A DNA stretch of 64,000 bases from Acidimicrobiia bacterium UBA5794 (GTDB lineage Bacteria; Actinomycetota; Acidimicrobiia; Spongiisociales; UBA5794): assembly GCA_002418265.1 (NCBI GenBank), contig DIDS01000030.1, positions 1-64,000 of the forward strand, written 5' to 3'. A model generated the notes under the pieces. The model did not search any database. It saw only the letters and a program-made list of their open reading frames with translations, and was not told where the DNA came from. Positions 1 through 7,378 of the stretch are shown here, in pieces. The position numbers and the translations under genes are program-made. Position 1 is the stretch's first letter; every line of letters starts with the position of its first letter.

Positions 1-132
1 GAGTTGATCCATGTTGATGTCAAGAAGATTGGGAAGATCCCTGACGGTGGCGGGTGGCGCGCATGGGGACGTGGCAACGTCAAGCGCAAAGCCAAGGTCG
101 GGTACGACTTCATCCATTCAGCCGTTGATGAC
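1..132 (+). pseudogene. IS481-family transposase, 5' fragment
   Basis: Frame 1 is open from the window edge and reads HVDVKKIGKIPDGGGWRAWG, typical of the catalytic core of IS481-family DDE transposases; the real start lies outside the window. The frame stops being transposase at 132, exactly where the IS3 element begins. Joining base 132 to base 4906, so that the GAC triplet is counted once, continues the same protein in frame as VDDHTRLAYSEICDDE. This is seen directly. The inference is that an intact IS481 copy was inactivated by the IS3 insertion. Confidence 0.85.
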
Positions 133-147
133 TGAACCCGTCCGGGT

Positions 148-483
148 TTATCGGAGACTGTTTGGTTTGAGTCCAGCTTCTTGGGCTGGGCTGTTCTGAC
201 GGTAGTAGCTGGCTTCGTATTCGGCTGGTGGGATGTCTCCTATCGGTTCGAGGATGCGTCGGTGGTTGAACCAGTCGACCCATTCCAAGGTGGCGTATTC
301 GACGTCGTCGAGTCCTTTCCATGGTCCCTTGCGGTGGATAACTTCGGTCTTGTAGAGGCCGTTGATCGTCTCGGCCATCGCGTTGTCGTACGAATCGCCA
401 ACGGATCCCACTGATGGTTCAATCCCTGCCTCGGCGAGGCGCTCTGAGTAGCGAATCGACAGGTATTGAGCCCCTCGGTCACT
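148..483 (-). pseudogene. IS3 orfB transposase, C-terminal fragment
   Basis: The minus strand from 483 to 148 encodes SDRGAQYLSIRYSERLAEAG followed by SVGDSYDNAMAETINGLYKT and a C-terminal W-x-N-x-x-R segment. This is the second half of an IS3 OrfB rve integrase core. It contains the second catalytic Asp (SDRG) and the catalytic Glu (in AMAETING). It has no start of its own, because it is the 3' part of the gene beginning at 4531, separated from it by the RIT element. Joined across the insert, the frame passes through HHSDRG with no base lost. Confidence 0.9.
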
Positions 484-505
484 GTTAAGCCGAATTCGGC
501 TTAAC
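484..505. repeat. 22-bp perfect palindrome at RIT left end
   Basis: Reads gttaagccga followed by its own reverse complement, a perfect dyad with no spacer. Its half-site is also present inside the 40-bp terminal repeat (around 526-537). It lies between the restored host sequence and the terminal repeat on the left side only. It is probably a recombinase-binding site duplicated head to head, or a trace of the joined circular intermediate; the function is inferred. Confidence 0.75.
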
Positions 506-543
506 TCCGATTATGCCGAGGTTTTCGTTAAGCCGAGGAATCG
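504..543. repeat. RIT left terminal inverted repeat (40 bp)
   Basis: Begins actccgattatgccgag and ends aagccgaggaatcg. It is the exact reverse complement of 3900-3939. A second inverted copy of its inner half lies just inside the element at 573-593. Confidence 0.95.
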
Positions 544-572
544 CAGTTTGCCCATGCTGGTGAGGGATTGCT

Positions 573-593
573 GACTGATTCCTCGGCTTAACG
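573..593. repeat. RIT subterminal repeat, left copy
   Basis: Reads gactgattcctcggcttaa plus cg. It is inverted relative to 525-542 and matches 18 of 21 bases of the reverse complement of 3850-3870 at the other end. Each end of the element therefore carries an outer and an inner recombinase-type half-site. Confidence 0.7.
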
Positions 594-601
594 TTCTGGG
601 G

Positions 602-1642
602 TTATTGGAGGCTGTAGAGGGCTTGGAGTTTGTCGTCGGTGAGCCGTTCGGCAACGGGCGTGTTGATGGCGGGGTTGGCTTTGTCGAGGGCGTCTCGCAT
701 CATGTCCATGGTGGCAAAGGCGTAGAACGCTGACGTGGTGGAGGTGTTCTCGTGGCCGAGGAGACGCATGATGAGCGGCAGGGGGATACCTTGTCGGTGG
801 AGGTCCATGGCTTTGGTTTTGCGTAGCATGTGACAGTGGATGTTGTGGGGGACGGTGGGACAGTCCATTCGTGCCGCGGCGGCAGCTTTTTTCAGGATGG
901 CGGAGACGCTATCGGTCGAGAGCCGGGTTGGCTTTCCGTGGTGGTGGCTGTAGAACAGCGGCCTGGTGGCGGGTAGCTCGACGTGGTTGGGGTGGAACTC
1001 GGCAAGGTAGACGCCGAGATGCTGGATTGTTTTGTCGGTCAGGGGTACGACGCGGGTCTTGTTCCGTTTCCCTGTGAGGGTCAGCCGCCCCGGTTTGGTC
1101 AGGGCCAGGTCCTGGAGGGTCAGGTCACAGATCTCACTGACCCGCGCAGCGGTGTCGTACAGGAGGATGAGGAGCATCCGGTTCCTTCGCGATTTCGCTG
1201 TGTTGCCGGTGTGGGCGGCGAGGACTGCACGTGTTTCGGGTTCGGTGAGGTATTCGATGGGTGCCCTGGGAGCGGCAGGGGCTTTCAGGGCCTTGGCTGT
1301 TTGGCTGAGCGCGACGAGGGTGATGTCTTCGCCAGCGGCGTAGGACAGGAACGCTTTGATGGCGCTGAGCCTCAATGTGATGGTCTTTGGGGCGTAGCGA
1401 CGTTCCTCGGTCATCCACACCAGCCATCCTTTGAGGTATCGCCGTTCGAAATGGTCGAAGCCGACGTCCTCACGTTCAACATGTTCGTTTCGGGTGAGGT
1501 AGCCGAGGAGGCATTCCAGGCTGATCCGGTACGCCTCGATCGTCTTGGGGGAGAGTCTTTGGACTTTGGGCATGTAGCCGTGGAGGTAGTCTCTGGCGAA
1601 AACCCAGAAGTTGGGGGTGTTGGTTCTCGGGTGGCGTTTCAT
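602..1642 (-). CDS. RIT tyrosine recombinase, third gene
   Basis: 346 residues, a phage-integrase/XerD-like tyrosine recombinase. An N-terminal SAM-like core-binding domain spans about residues 15-120. The catalytic domain follows, with the first Arg in DTAARVSEICDL, the H-x-x-R box in HCHMLRKTKAMDL, LLGHENTSTT and the nucleophile Tyr in SAFYAFA. The ATG at 1642 overlaps the stop of the preceding recombinase (ATGA), so the three genes are probably translationally coupled. Three different recombinases acting together on one element is the known RIT arrangement; which of them cleaves which end cannot be read from sequence. Confidence 0.92.
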   Translation of the reverse strand: MKRHPRTNTPNFWVFARDYLHGYMPKVQRLSPKTIEAYRISLECLLGYLTRNEHVEREDVGFDHFERRYLKGWLVWMTEERRYAPKTITLRLSAIKAFLSYAAGEDITLVALSQTAKALKAPAAPRAPIEYLTEPETRAVLAAHTGNTAKSRRNRMLLILLYDTAARVSEICDLTLQDLALTKPGRLTLTGKRNKTRVVPLTDKTIQHLGVYLAEFHPNHVELPATRPLFYSHHHGKPTRLSTDSVSAILKKAAAAARMDCPTVPHNIHCHMLRKTKAMDLHRQGIPLPLIMRLLGHENTSTTSAFYAFATMDMMRDALDKANPAINTPVAERLTDDKLQALYSLQ

Positions 1643-2592
1643 TCGAATCCGACCTCCGGTAGTAGTGATTGGCTCTGGCAGGTGATGTGCGCGTAGGCGT
1701 CAAGGAAGTCGCCAGAGGTGTGGATGTAGTAATAGGTGGAGTCCAAACTGGCGTGCCCCATGTAGCGGGCCAGGTACGGCAACATCGCGGTGACGTCGAC
1801 GCCTTGTGCCATCCATTTCTCGACGTTGGCGTAGGCAAAGTGGTGACGGAAGTCGTAGGGCCGTGGCTGTTGGCCTCCTGGGGGACGACGAAGCCCTGCT
1901 TGGTCCCAGATACGGTTGAACATCGTCCCGACCGCTGTCCCCGTTACCGGGTTTCCGGCGGCTGACACGAAAAAGGTTCGACGCGACGCAAAGCGCGTCC
2001 GTGTTGTCTGCTCGCAAGCGGCAAGCACATCTACGACTTCGCCGGTGAGAGGCAGTCTGCGGCTGCGTTTGCCTTTTGACCAGTGGATGTCGATGTGCCC
2101 GCCGTCCAAATCGACGTGGTCGGCACCAAGGGCGCGGGCCTCCCCGGTGCGGAGCCCACACGAATGCATCAGCGTAAAGAACGCCACGGCTTGCCACTGC
2201 CACGGCGACTGCGCTTTGAGCTGTGACGCGGCGGCGAAAAAGCAGTCGATGTCACAGGTGGTGAGCAGGTACGGGGTGGCGGGAACAAACGGGGCTTTCC
2301 ATCGGCTCGAAAGCACGTAGGTGTCATTGTTTCCCTGAGTTTGGAGCCAGCGGCCGAAGTCGCGGATGTATGACATCCACGACCGGTAGCGGCCCGAGTA
2401 TTCCAACTGGGCTGTCACCCACCCTTCGACGGTGTCACGGTCAAAGACCCTCCGATCGTGTTCGGTGCAGTAGGCGTCGAACTTTCCCAGATACCAGATC
2501 CGGGACTTGCCGTAAAATCCCATTTTCTCTTTGAACGCCAGGTAGGCGTCCAGGTCGGTGGCGAAAACACTGGTGAAGCCGTGGCCGTTCAT
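1639..2592 (-). CDS. RIT tyrosine recombinase, middle gene
   Basis: 317 residues from the ATG at 2592, which overlaps the stop of the upstream recombinase by 4 bp. An upstream in-frame start exists at 2625 but would lie inside that gene, so 2592 is preferred. Catalytic-domain signatures are CGLRTGEARAL (Arg), YDFRHHFAYAN (H-x-x-H-type box following RPYDFR), RYMGHASLDST and the Tyr cluster STYYYIH. The N-terminal core-binding region contains YGKSRIWYLGKFDAYC. Role: recombination of the RIT ends together with its two partners. Confidence 0.92.
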   Translation of the reverse strand: MNGHGFTSVFATDLDAYLAFKEKMGFYGKSRIWYLGKFDAYCTEHDRRVFDRDTVEGWVTAQLEYSGRYRSWMSYIRDFGRWLQTQGNNDTYVLSSRWKAPFVPATPYLLTTCDIDCFFAAASQLKAQSPWQWQAVAFFTLMHSCGLRTGEARALGADHVDLDGGHIDIHWSKGKRSRRLPLTGEVVDVLAACEQTTRTRFASRRTFFVSAAGNPVTGTAVGTMFNRIWDQAGLRRPPGGQQPRPYDFRHHFAYANVEKWMAQGVDVTAMLPYLARYMGHASLDSTYYYIHTSGDFLDAYAHITCQSQSLLPEVGFE

Positions 2593-3794
2593 GACCGAGC
2601 CCCTTGAGGGACGGCCAGCACGCATCCGACCAGAGACTGTTCGTCGACGCTCATATACAGGTTGGTCGAGTCGGCGTCGGCGTGGCCCAACACAGCCGAT
2701 ATCGTTTCGAGCGGCACCCCGGCTCGCAGCAACCTGGAAGCGGCACTATGACGCAGAAAGCGAGTCCCCGCCTTTACGGAGGTGACCCCGGCCTTGCGGA
2801 ACGTTTTCGCTGTCACCTCATAGACCGAGCCGTGGTCAACCAGCCCGGTGTAAGGAGCCACCATGCGCAAGAACACGTGATCATCGTCAGAAGCGGGCCG
2901 CTCAGAAAGCACGTAGTCAGCGAGCTTGCCTGCCAACAATGCCGGTAGCGGCAACGTCAACGGGTTCCCCGTCTTTTGCTGCACGATCCCGATCGTCTGT
3001 GTACGCCAGTCGACGTCTCCGAGGCGCAGAGCAATGATGTCACAGGCTCGCAGTCCCGTCACCAACGCCAAAAGTGTGATAGCCGCATCCCGTGCAGACA
3101 CCACCCCTGACGTGCAGGCTGCCACGACCAGCTCTTCATCGTCGTCACCAAGGACAGAAACAATCCCATGAGAACGCCTCACGCCGGCCAGATTCACCGC
3201 CTCGACCAGATCACCACGGTCTGTGAACTTCAAGAACGGGCGAAAGTTCGACACCACCCAAAACAGCGACGACTTCGCCCACCTATCTGACAGAGACTCC
3301 AAGAACTCCAAGACACTGGCGCCATCAGCGTCGCCGAAGCGAACCACCCCGCGTTCTTCGAGAAACACGAGATAGCTCGCAGCCACCCGACCATAAGCGT
3401 CGCACGTCGCCGGCGCCAGGCCACGATCTTCCATGTCAGCTTCCCACGACGCCACCAGCACACAGAACTCACCCGAGGCCGGACGCGGACCCCCGCCGCC
3501 GCGTTTACGCACCGACAGATCCACCCGCCCCGAACCGACATAAGAGTCGAACACCCTCACCAGCCGCCCGTAGGCCATCCTGCGTGCCACGCTGAACCGT
3601 CCAGTTCGCGGACTCGTCGTCAACAACGCGAACTCCGCTCCCAACGCAGGCGTGTAGACCCCGCCTCGTCCCTCGACGAAATCAGCCAGAACCCTGATCG
3701 TCTTCTGGTACTGACCGATCGTCGACTCCATGTAACCCGCCGCCCGCAGCTCAGCGACCACAACCGCACCGATCCGTTTGACCGTCGCATCCAT
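2589..3794 (-). CDS. RIT tyrosine recombinase, first gene
   Basis: 401 residues and the first gene of the trio. The ATG at 3794 is preceded by a good ribosome site (aaggag, about 6 bases upstream). It has an N-terminal SAM-like domain with the sequence SRAQY-like ESTIGQYQKTIRVL, then the catalytic domain with VTGLRACDIIALRLGDVDW (Arg I), a Lys in QQKTG, FLRHSAASRLL (H-x-x-R), VLGHADADST and the Tyr in NLYMSVD. All residues of a functional tyrosine recombinase seem present, so the RIT element may still be active. Confidence 0.92.
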   Translation of the reverse strand: MDATVKRIGAVVVAELRAAGYMESTIGQYQKTIRVLADFVEGRGGVYTPALGAEFALLTTSPRTGRFSVARRMAYGRLVRVFDSYVGSGRVDLSVRKRGGGGPRPASGEFCVLVASWEADMEDRGLAPATCDAYGRVAASYLVFLEERGVVRFGDADGASVLEFLESLSDRWAKSSLFWVVSNFRPFLKFTDRGDLVEAVNLAGVRRSHGIVSVLGDDDEELVVAACTSGVVSARDAAITLLALVTGLRACDIIALRLGDVDWRTQTIGIVQQKTGNPLTLPLPALLAGKLADYVLSERPASDDDHVFLRMVAPYTGLVDHGSVYEVTAKTFRKAGVTSVKAGTRFLRHSAASRLLRAGVPLETISAVLGHADADSTNLYMSVDEQSLVGCVLAVPQGARS

Positions 3795-3849
3795 GACCAG
3801 CTCCTTTCAAAGGCAAATGGACACGACCGACACTACGAACGCACCGTTT

Positions 3850-3870
3850 CATTAAACCGAAGAATCAGTC
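3850..3870. repeat. RIT subterminal repeat, right copy
   Basis: Inverted relative to 573-593, with 18 of 21 bases matching. All three differences are A in place of G in this copy. It lies between the first recombinase gene and the right terminal repeat. Confidence 0.65.
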
Positions 3871-3899
3871 AACAATCCCCACCAACACCGGCCAAACTA

Positions 3900-3939
3900 C
3901 GATTCCTCGGCTTAACGAAAACCTCGGCATAATCGGAGT
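3900..3939. repeat. RIT right terminal inverted repeat (40 bp)
   Basis: Exact reverse complement of 504-543. It ends directly at the IS3 orfB sequence, which resumes at 3938-3940 with gtgatggaccag. Confidence 0.95.
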
Positions 3940-4531
3940 GATGGACCAGACCGGTCGTGTCACTGTCGAGGCGATCCCAGATCGCCTGTTCAAGGGCATC
4001 GAGTGCCAGGCCGGTCTCAAGGGACCGTGATGCTCGCCATCCCACGATTCGACGGCTGTATACGTCAGTGACGAACGCCACATACACGAACCCTGCCCAG
4101 GTCGGCACATAGGTGATGTCAGCAATCCACAGACGGTTCGGTGCCTCAGCAATGAATACCCGATCAACAAGATCCACAGGTCGGGCCAACAGGTCATCTG
4201 GGATCGTTGTTTTCGTGTACGCCTTGCCCCTCGTGGCGCCACGGAGCCCCATCTGTGCCATCAAACGCCTCACGGTGCACTTGGCCACCAAGATGCCTTC
4301 CCGGTTGAGCTGTTTCCACACTTTGCGGACCCCATAGACCCGATAGTTGTTATCAAAGACCCGCTGGATCTCAACTTTTAACACTTCGTCGCGTTTCGCC
4401 CGGTTCGATCTGTGATCGGGATCACGTTGTTGACGTTTGTGTTCGTAATAGGTGGCAGGGGCGATCTTGATGACATCACAGATCGGCTCGACCCCGAACT
4501 CGGCCCTATGGTCGTCGATGAAGGTAATCAT
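3938..4531 (-). pseudogene. IS3 orfB transposase, N-terminal fragment
   Basis: Starts at the ATG at 4531, overlapping the orfA stop by 4 bp. The fragment shows the IS3 OrfB N-terminal helical region (YRVYGVRKVWKQLNREG) and the first catalytic Asp in RLWIADITYVPTW. Transposase sequence ends at HHS/D at the RIT insertion point; the frame then runs on into RIT sequence and stops at 3869. The C-terminal half is at 148-483. Confidence 0.9.
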
Positions 4532-4860
4532 CGTTGCGGTCGGCGGTCGAGCTCCGCCTGGGCGAAATATGCTGACGCTTTGCGCAGAATCTCGTTCGCA
4601 CGCCGGAGTTCTTTGACCTCACGCCGGAGCTCCTTGAGCTCATCGGCTTGGGCACTGGTCAAACCGGGACGTTGCCCCGAGTCACGCTCAGCCTTACGGA
4701 CCCAGTTGCGCAGCGTCTCAGTTGAACACCCGAACTTGTCCGCGATCGACCCGATTGCAGCCCACTCCGAGTCGTACTCGTCACGATGCTCGAACACGAG
4801 ACGAACCGCCCGCTCACGCACCTCTGGTGAATATCTGTTTGCAGTTGACATAGACCCCAT
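4528..4860 (-). CDS. IS3 orfA, helix-turn-helix protein
   Basis: 110 residues. The N-terminal HTH_Tnp_1-type DNA-binding domain reads YSPEVRERAVRLVFEH...CSTETLRNWVRKAE. A leucine-zipper-like coiled coil with repeated LRREVKELRRANEILRKA follows. It binds the IS ends and is normally fused to OrfB by frameshifting in IS3 elements. Here orfA itself is intact, but the OrfB partner is split by the RIT element, so this copy cannot make a full transposase. The start could also be the ATG nine bases downstream. Confidence 0.9.
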   Translation of the reverse strand: MGSMSTANRYSPEVRERAVRLVFEHRDEYDSEWAAIGSIADKFGCSTETLRNWVRKAERDSGQRPGLTSAQADELKELRREVKELRRANEILRKASAYFAQAELDRRPQR

Positions 4861-4902
4861 CCTCTCAGGAAATGGAGCCTCCGGAAAACCCGGACCGGTT
4901 CA

Positions 4903-5310
4903 GACCACACACGGCTCGCGTATTCAGAGATCTGTGACGATGAACAAGGCAACACCACGGCAGGATTCTTGGTACGAGCCGCCGAGTTCTTCGAGTCCGT
5001 TGGTATCCCCAAGATTAGCCAGGTGATGACCGACAACCACTGGTCCTACACAAAAAGTGACGCCTTCATCAATGCCCTCAACACCATTGGTGCTAATCAC
5101 ATCACGATCCGGCCCCACTGCCCCTGGCAAAACGGCAAAGTTGAACGCTTCAACCGGACCCTTCAAACAGAATGGGCCTACACCCGCATCTACACATCAA
5201 ACAGCGAACGCGCCAAAGCCCTGCCATTATGGCTCGAGTACTACAACCATCAACGCAAACACAGCTCACTCGGACGTCGACCACCCATCAGCCGAGTGTC
5301 ACCAACCTGA
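4903..5310 (+). pseudogene. IS481-family transposase, 3' fragment
   Basis: Continues the protein of 1-132 in the same frame after the IS3 insertion: DHTRLAYSEICDDEQGNTTA, the catalytic Asp region VMTDNHWSY, and PHCPWQNGKVERFNRTLQTE with the catalytic Glu, ending YYNHQRKHSSLGRRPPISR. These are hallmark IS481 rve-core motifs. The stop is at 5308-5310. Together the two fragments make an uninterrupted IS481 C-terminal core, so the IS3 insertion is the only visible lesion. Confidence 0.9.
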
Positions 5311-5417
5311 TGGCCGGGTACATCTAGTCGGTAGTGGCTCCTTTTGATCGCTGGGTGGGTCGGTAGCTGCGTCCGTCGAGATCGATGTGGGGGCGGTGTT
5401 GATGATCCGGTGGGGAA

Positions 5418-5470
5418 TGTCAACTTGATTTGGCCCCACTGTTTTCGTCTGATTTGGCCCCACTTTGGGT
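5418..5470. repeat. Solitary IS21-like terminal repeat
   Basis: Two direct copies of tgatttggccccact (at about 5426-5440 and 5450-5464), spaced 24 bp and preceded by TGT at 5418. Repeated end sequences of this kind are usual for IS21-family elements. No istA or istB gene is present, so this is probably a truncated IS end. It sits directly upstream of the catabolic cluster. Confidence 0.45.
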
Positions 5471-5490
5471 TTGGTTGGTGACGGTTGGGA

Positions 5491-5528
5491 ACGCGGTCTG
5501 ATGTCGTGTAGTATGACGTCTAGTCATC
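5491..5528. promoter_or_regulatory. 38-bp operator-like repeat, copy 1
   Basis: Shares 35 of 38 bases with 15398-15435. The core is the dyad GTCRT-N5-ATGAC followed 5 bases later by another GTCAT, giving three half-sites at 10-bp spacing. It lies 60-100 bp upstream of the first catabolic gene (5591) and is probably the binding site of the regulator of this cluster. The regulator itself is not in the window. Confidence 0.55.
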
Positions 5529-5590
5529 GTAGCGGGCCTACGGTGGAAACGCTGTCAGTCGCGGTATGGAAGAAAAGATCGGCTCACGAT

Positions 5591-6523
5591 ATGACCATGA
5601 CAAATGAAGAATGGCCAATGGGCCGACCAAGAATCGCGTTTCTCGGCTTGGGGAAGATGGGTGTACCGATGGCAACGAACGTGGCTCGTGCCGGGTACGA
5701 AGTCACGTCGTGGAACCGAACGTACAAGAACGTGGAATCCCTGAGTTCCGTTGGCGCCTCAATCGCTCGGGAGGCCGCGGATGCCGTGAGCGGTGCCGAT
5801 ATCATCATCACGATGCTCAAAACCGATACTGCGGTGAGAGAGGCCCTATTCAACGAGGGTGTCGCTGAAGCAGCAAGGCCTGGAGCAATCGTGATCGATA
5901 TGAGTTCCATCTCCCCTGATGCAGCGATCGAATACTCCGACAAGTTGCGTACGTTCGGTGTGTCGTGGCTTGACGCACCAGTGTCCGGAGGAACGCTCGG
6001 AGCCGCTGCGGGTACGCTATCGATCATGGTTGGCGGTGAGCCCGATACGTATGCCCGTTGTCTCAAAGTCCTCAAAACAATGGGAAGGCCCACATACATC
6101 GGCCCAGCCGGAGCAGGTCAGGTAGCCAAGATCGCCAACCAGATTATCGTCGCAACAACTATCGGAGGCGTCGCAGAGGCTTTGCTGCTCACAATCGCTG
6201 CTGGACTCGATCCCGAGATCGTCAGGAAGGCTCTCGCGGGAGGGTTCGCGGACTCAAGGATACTCGAAGAACACGGTCGCAGAATGATAGACCGTAACTT
6301 CACTCCGGGCGGTTCTGTCGACGTGCAACTGAAGGACCTCAATATCGCGCTTGCAAAAGCACGTGAGCTTCGCCTTCTGCTTCCACTCACTGAGGAAGTC
6401 ACCAGACTGTTCCAGACAATGGCCGATGCCGGGGAGAACGACATCGATCATTCCGCGCTGTTTCTCGAGCTGGAGCGGATGAAAGACGGATACAAGGATC
6501 CGAGCTCCGACCCGCACCGGTAG
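5591..6523 (+). CDS. NAD(P)-dependent beta-hydroxyacid dehydrogenase (HIBADH family)
   Basis: 310 residues from the ATG at 5591; ATGs at 5597 and 5618 are equally possible and no strong ribosome site decides. The N-terminal Rossmann motif is FLGLGKMGVPMA. The substrate loop is DAPVSGGTLGAAAGTL and the catalytic Lys lies in QVAKIANQ, as in 3-hydroxyisobutyrate dehydrogenase and tartronate semialdehyde (2-hydroxy-3-oxopropionate) reductase. The gene reads toward the sugar-acid importer and enzymes and shares the operator-like repeat with the far end of the cluster, so it probably oxidizes or reduces a pathway intermediate. The substrate is not determined by sequence. Confidence 0.88.
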   Translation: MTMTNEEWPMGRPRIAFLGLGKMGVPMATNVARAGYEVTSWNRTYKNVESLSSVGASIAREAADAVSGADIIITMLKTDTAVREALFNEGVAEAARPGAIVIDMSSISPDAAIEYSDKLRTFGVSWLDAPVSGGTLGAAAGTLSIMVGGEPDTYARCLKVLKTMGRPTYIGPAGAGQVAKIANQIIVATTIGGVAEALLLTIAAGLDPEIVRKALAGGFADSRILEEHGRRMIDRNFTPGGSVDVQLKDLNIALAKARELRLLLPLTEEVTRLFQTMADAGENDIDHSALFLELERMKDGYKDPSSDPHR

Positions 6524-6607
6524 ATCTGTCCCTATTGTTTCGCCACAGTGTGGCATCTCCGACACATCTGTGACGTGATCTCGACAGATTGCGTTGCGGG
6601 ATCACCC

Positions 6608-7277
6608 ATGCGCGTTCACATAGTCACCAGGACCAAGTTCGTCGGTCTCGCTGTATCCGTGGCAGTCGTTGCTTCGCCATGCGCGTCGACCGCCGGTGGG
6701 GGGCATGAGGGAATCCACCCAGCCACCTTTCACCGGTGATACTCGAAGCCGATCAATGGTTGGGCGATGTGGCACCCGTATTGCTAGTCAACGTTGCCAG
6801 TGATGTCGGCGCCTATCCCCTTTCAGGTCTTGATGTGGCACGAGATCGTGAACGACACTGCCAGCGTCCTTGCTTGCGAGGTGTTGCAGCAGATTCCCGC
6901 ATCAACGGTTTCGTGGAGCACCTTTATGAAGTCACGACCAGACGCCAAGGTGCTGGATCAGAATCGAACAGGGTTCGAACGCGCCGACGAAACGAATCCT
7001 TATATCAGCCTCGACAATCCGAACGGCCAACCATGTTGTTCAACGGCGACGTTGCTACTCGCGCCAGGAAATAAAGCGTATCGTCGCGATAGAGAACGAT
7101 GACGTAATCATAACCCTCAGTGCGGCGACCCACGGGAAACTGGTGGATAGCAGGCTCGATCCCTTGACGTTTGCGTACCCGTTCTGGCTCTCTTGGGACG
7201 CCTTCCGACCGGATACTGAGCTGATAGATGGACTGTGCCACGAGGGGCGGACTCGGGGCCCGCTAGTTCGGGGGTGA
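6608..7277 (+). pseudogene. Decayed DUF3179-family secreted protein gene
   Basis: Pieces of a DUF3179 protein appear in order but in different frames. They are a signal-peptide-like start at 6608 (GLAVSVAVVASPCAST), DVGAYPL then FQVLMWHEIVNDTA (about 6800-6860), VSWSTFMKSRPDAKVLDQN and ETNPYISLDNPNG (about 6910-7030), and the C-terminal block FAYPFWLSWDAFRPDTELID (about 7170-7230) ending at 7277. At least two frameshifts are needed and much of the middle is missing, including the usual Cys-containing segment. The gene is therefore non-functional; DUF3179 itself has no firm biochemical role. Confidence 0.65.
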
Positions 7278-7324
7278 CCCCGCAAGCAAATCTCCAGCCA
7301 CACCTTCACATCTGGATGCCGCCT

Positions 7325-7367
7325 GATGTGAACTGACCGAGGCTCAAGTCCCCGGCCAGTTCACATC
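7325..7367 (-). terminator. Hairpin downstream of the binding-protein gene
   Basis: The arms gatgtgaactgacc (7325-7338) and ggccagttcacatc (7354-7367) pair at 13 of 14 positions around a 15-base loop. It starts 12 bases past the stop of the minus-strand binding-protein gene at 7379. There is no clear T run, so it may stabilize the mRNA end rather than act as a canonical intrinsic terminator. Confidence 0.5.
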
Positions 7368-7378
7368 GCAGGCAAGGC

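Larger units (their letters stand above)
484..3937 (-). mobile_element. RIT element (recombinase-in-trio)
   Basis: A 3.45-kb unit inserted in IS3 orfB. It contains three tyrosine-recombinase genes on one strand, each overlapping the next by 4 bp (ATGA), framed by 40-bp perfect terminal inverted repeats (504-543 and 3900-3939). This is the defining architecture of RIT elements. Removing 484-3937 restores the orfB frame exactly. The junction shows at most a shared GT dinucleotide, so no real target duplication is visible, unlike DDE transposition. The left boundary includes a 22-bp perfect palindrome (484-505) outside the inverted repeat that the right end lacks. Confidence 0.88.
133..4902 (-). 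mobile_element. IS3-family insertion sequence, itself interrupted by a RIT element
   Basis: The ends are imperfect inverted repeats of about 22 bp at 133-154 and 4881-4902. Both begin with TGAACC when read inward, and only three positions differ. The element is flanked by a 3-bp target duplication GAC (130-132 and 4903-4905), usual for IS3. It carries orfA (4528-4860) and orfB on the minus strand. orfB is broken into 3938-4531 and 148-483 by the 3.45-kb RIT element at 484-3937. Without that insert the IS would be about 1.3 kb, a normal IS3 length. Confidence 0.9.

Noticed and set aside
5331..5417. Minus-strand stretch ending HIDLDGRSYRPTQRSK, IstB-like
   Set aside because: Only about 16 residues of vague likeness, and orientation does not fit the IS21-like end at 5418.
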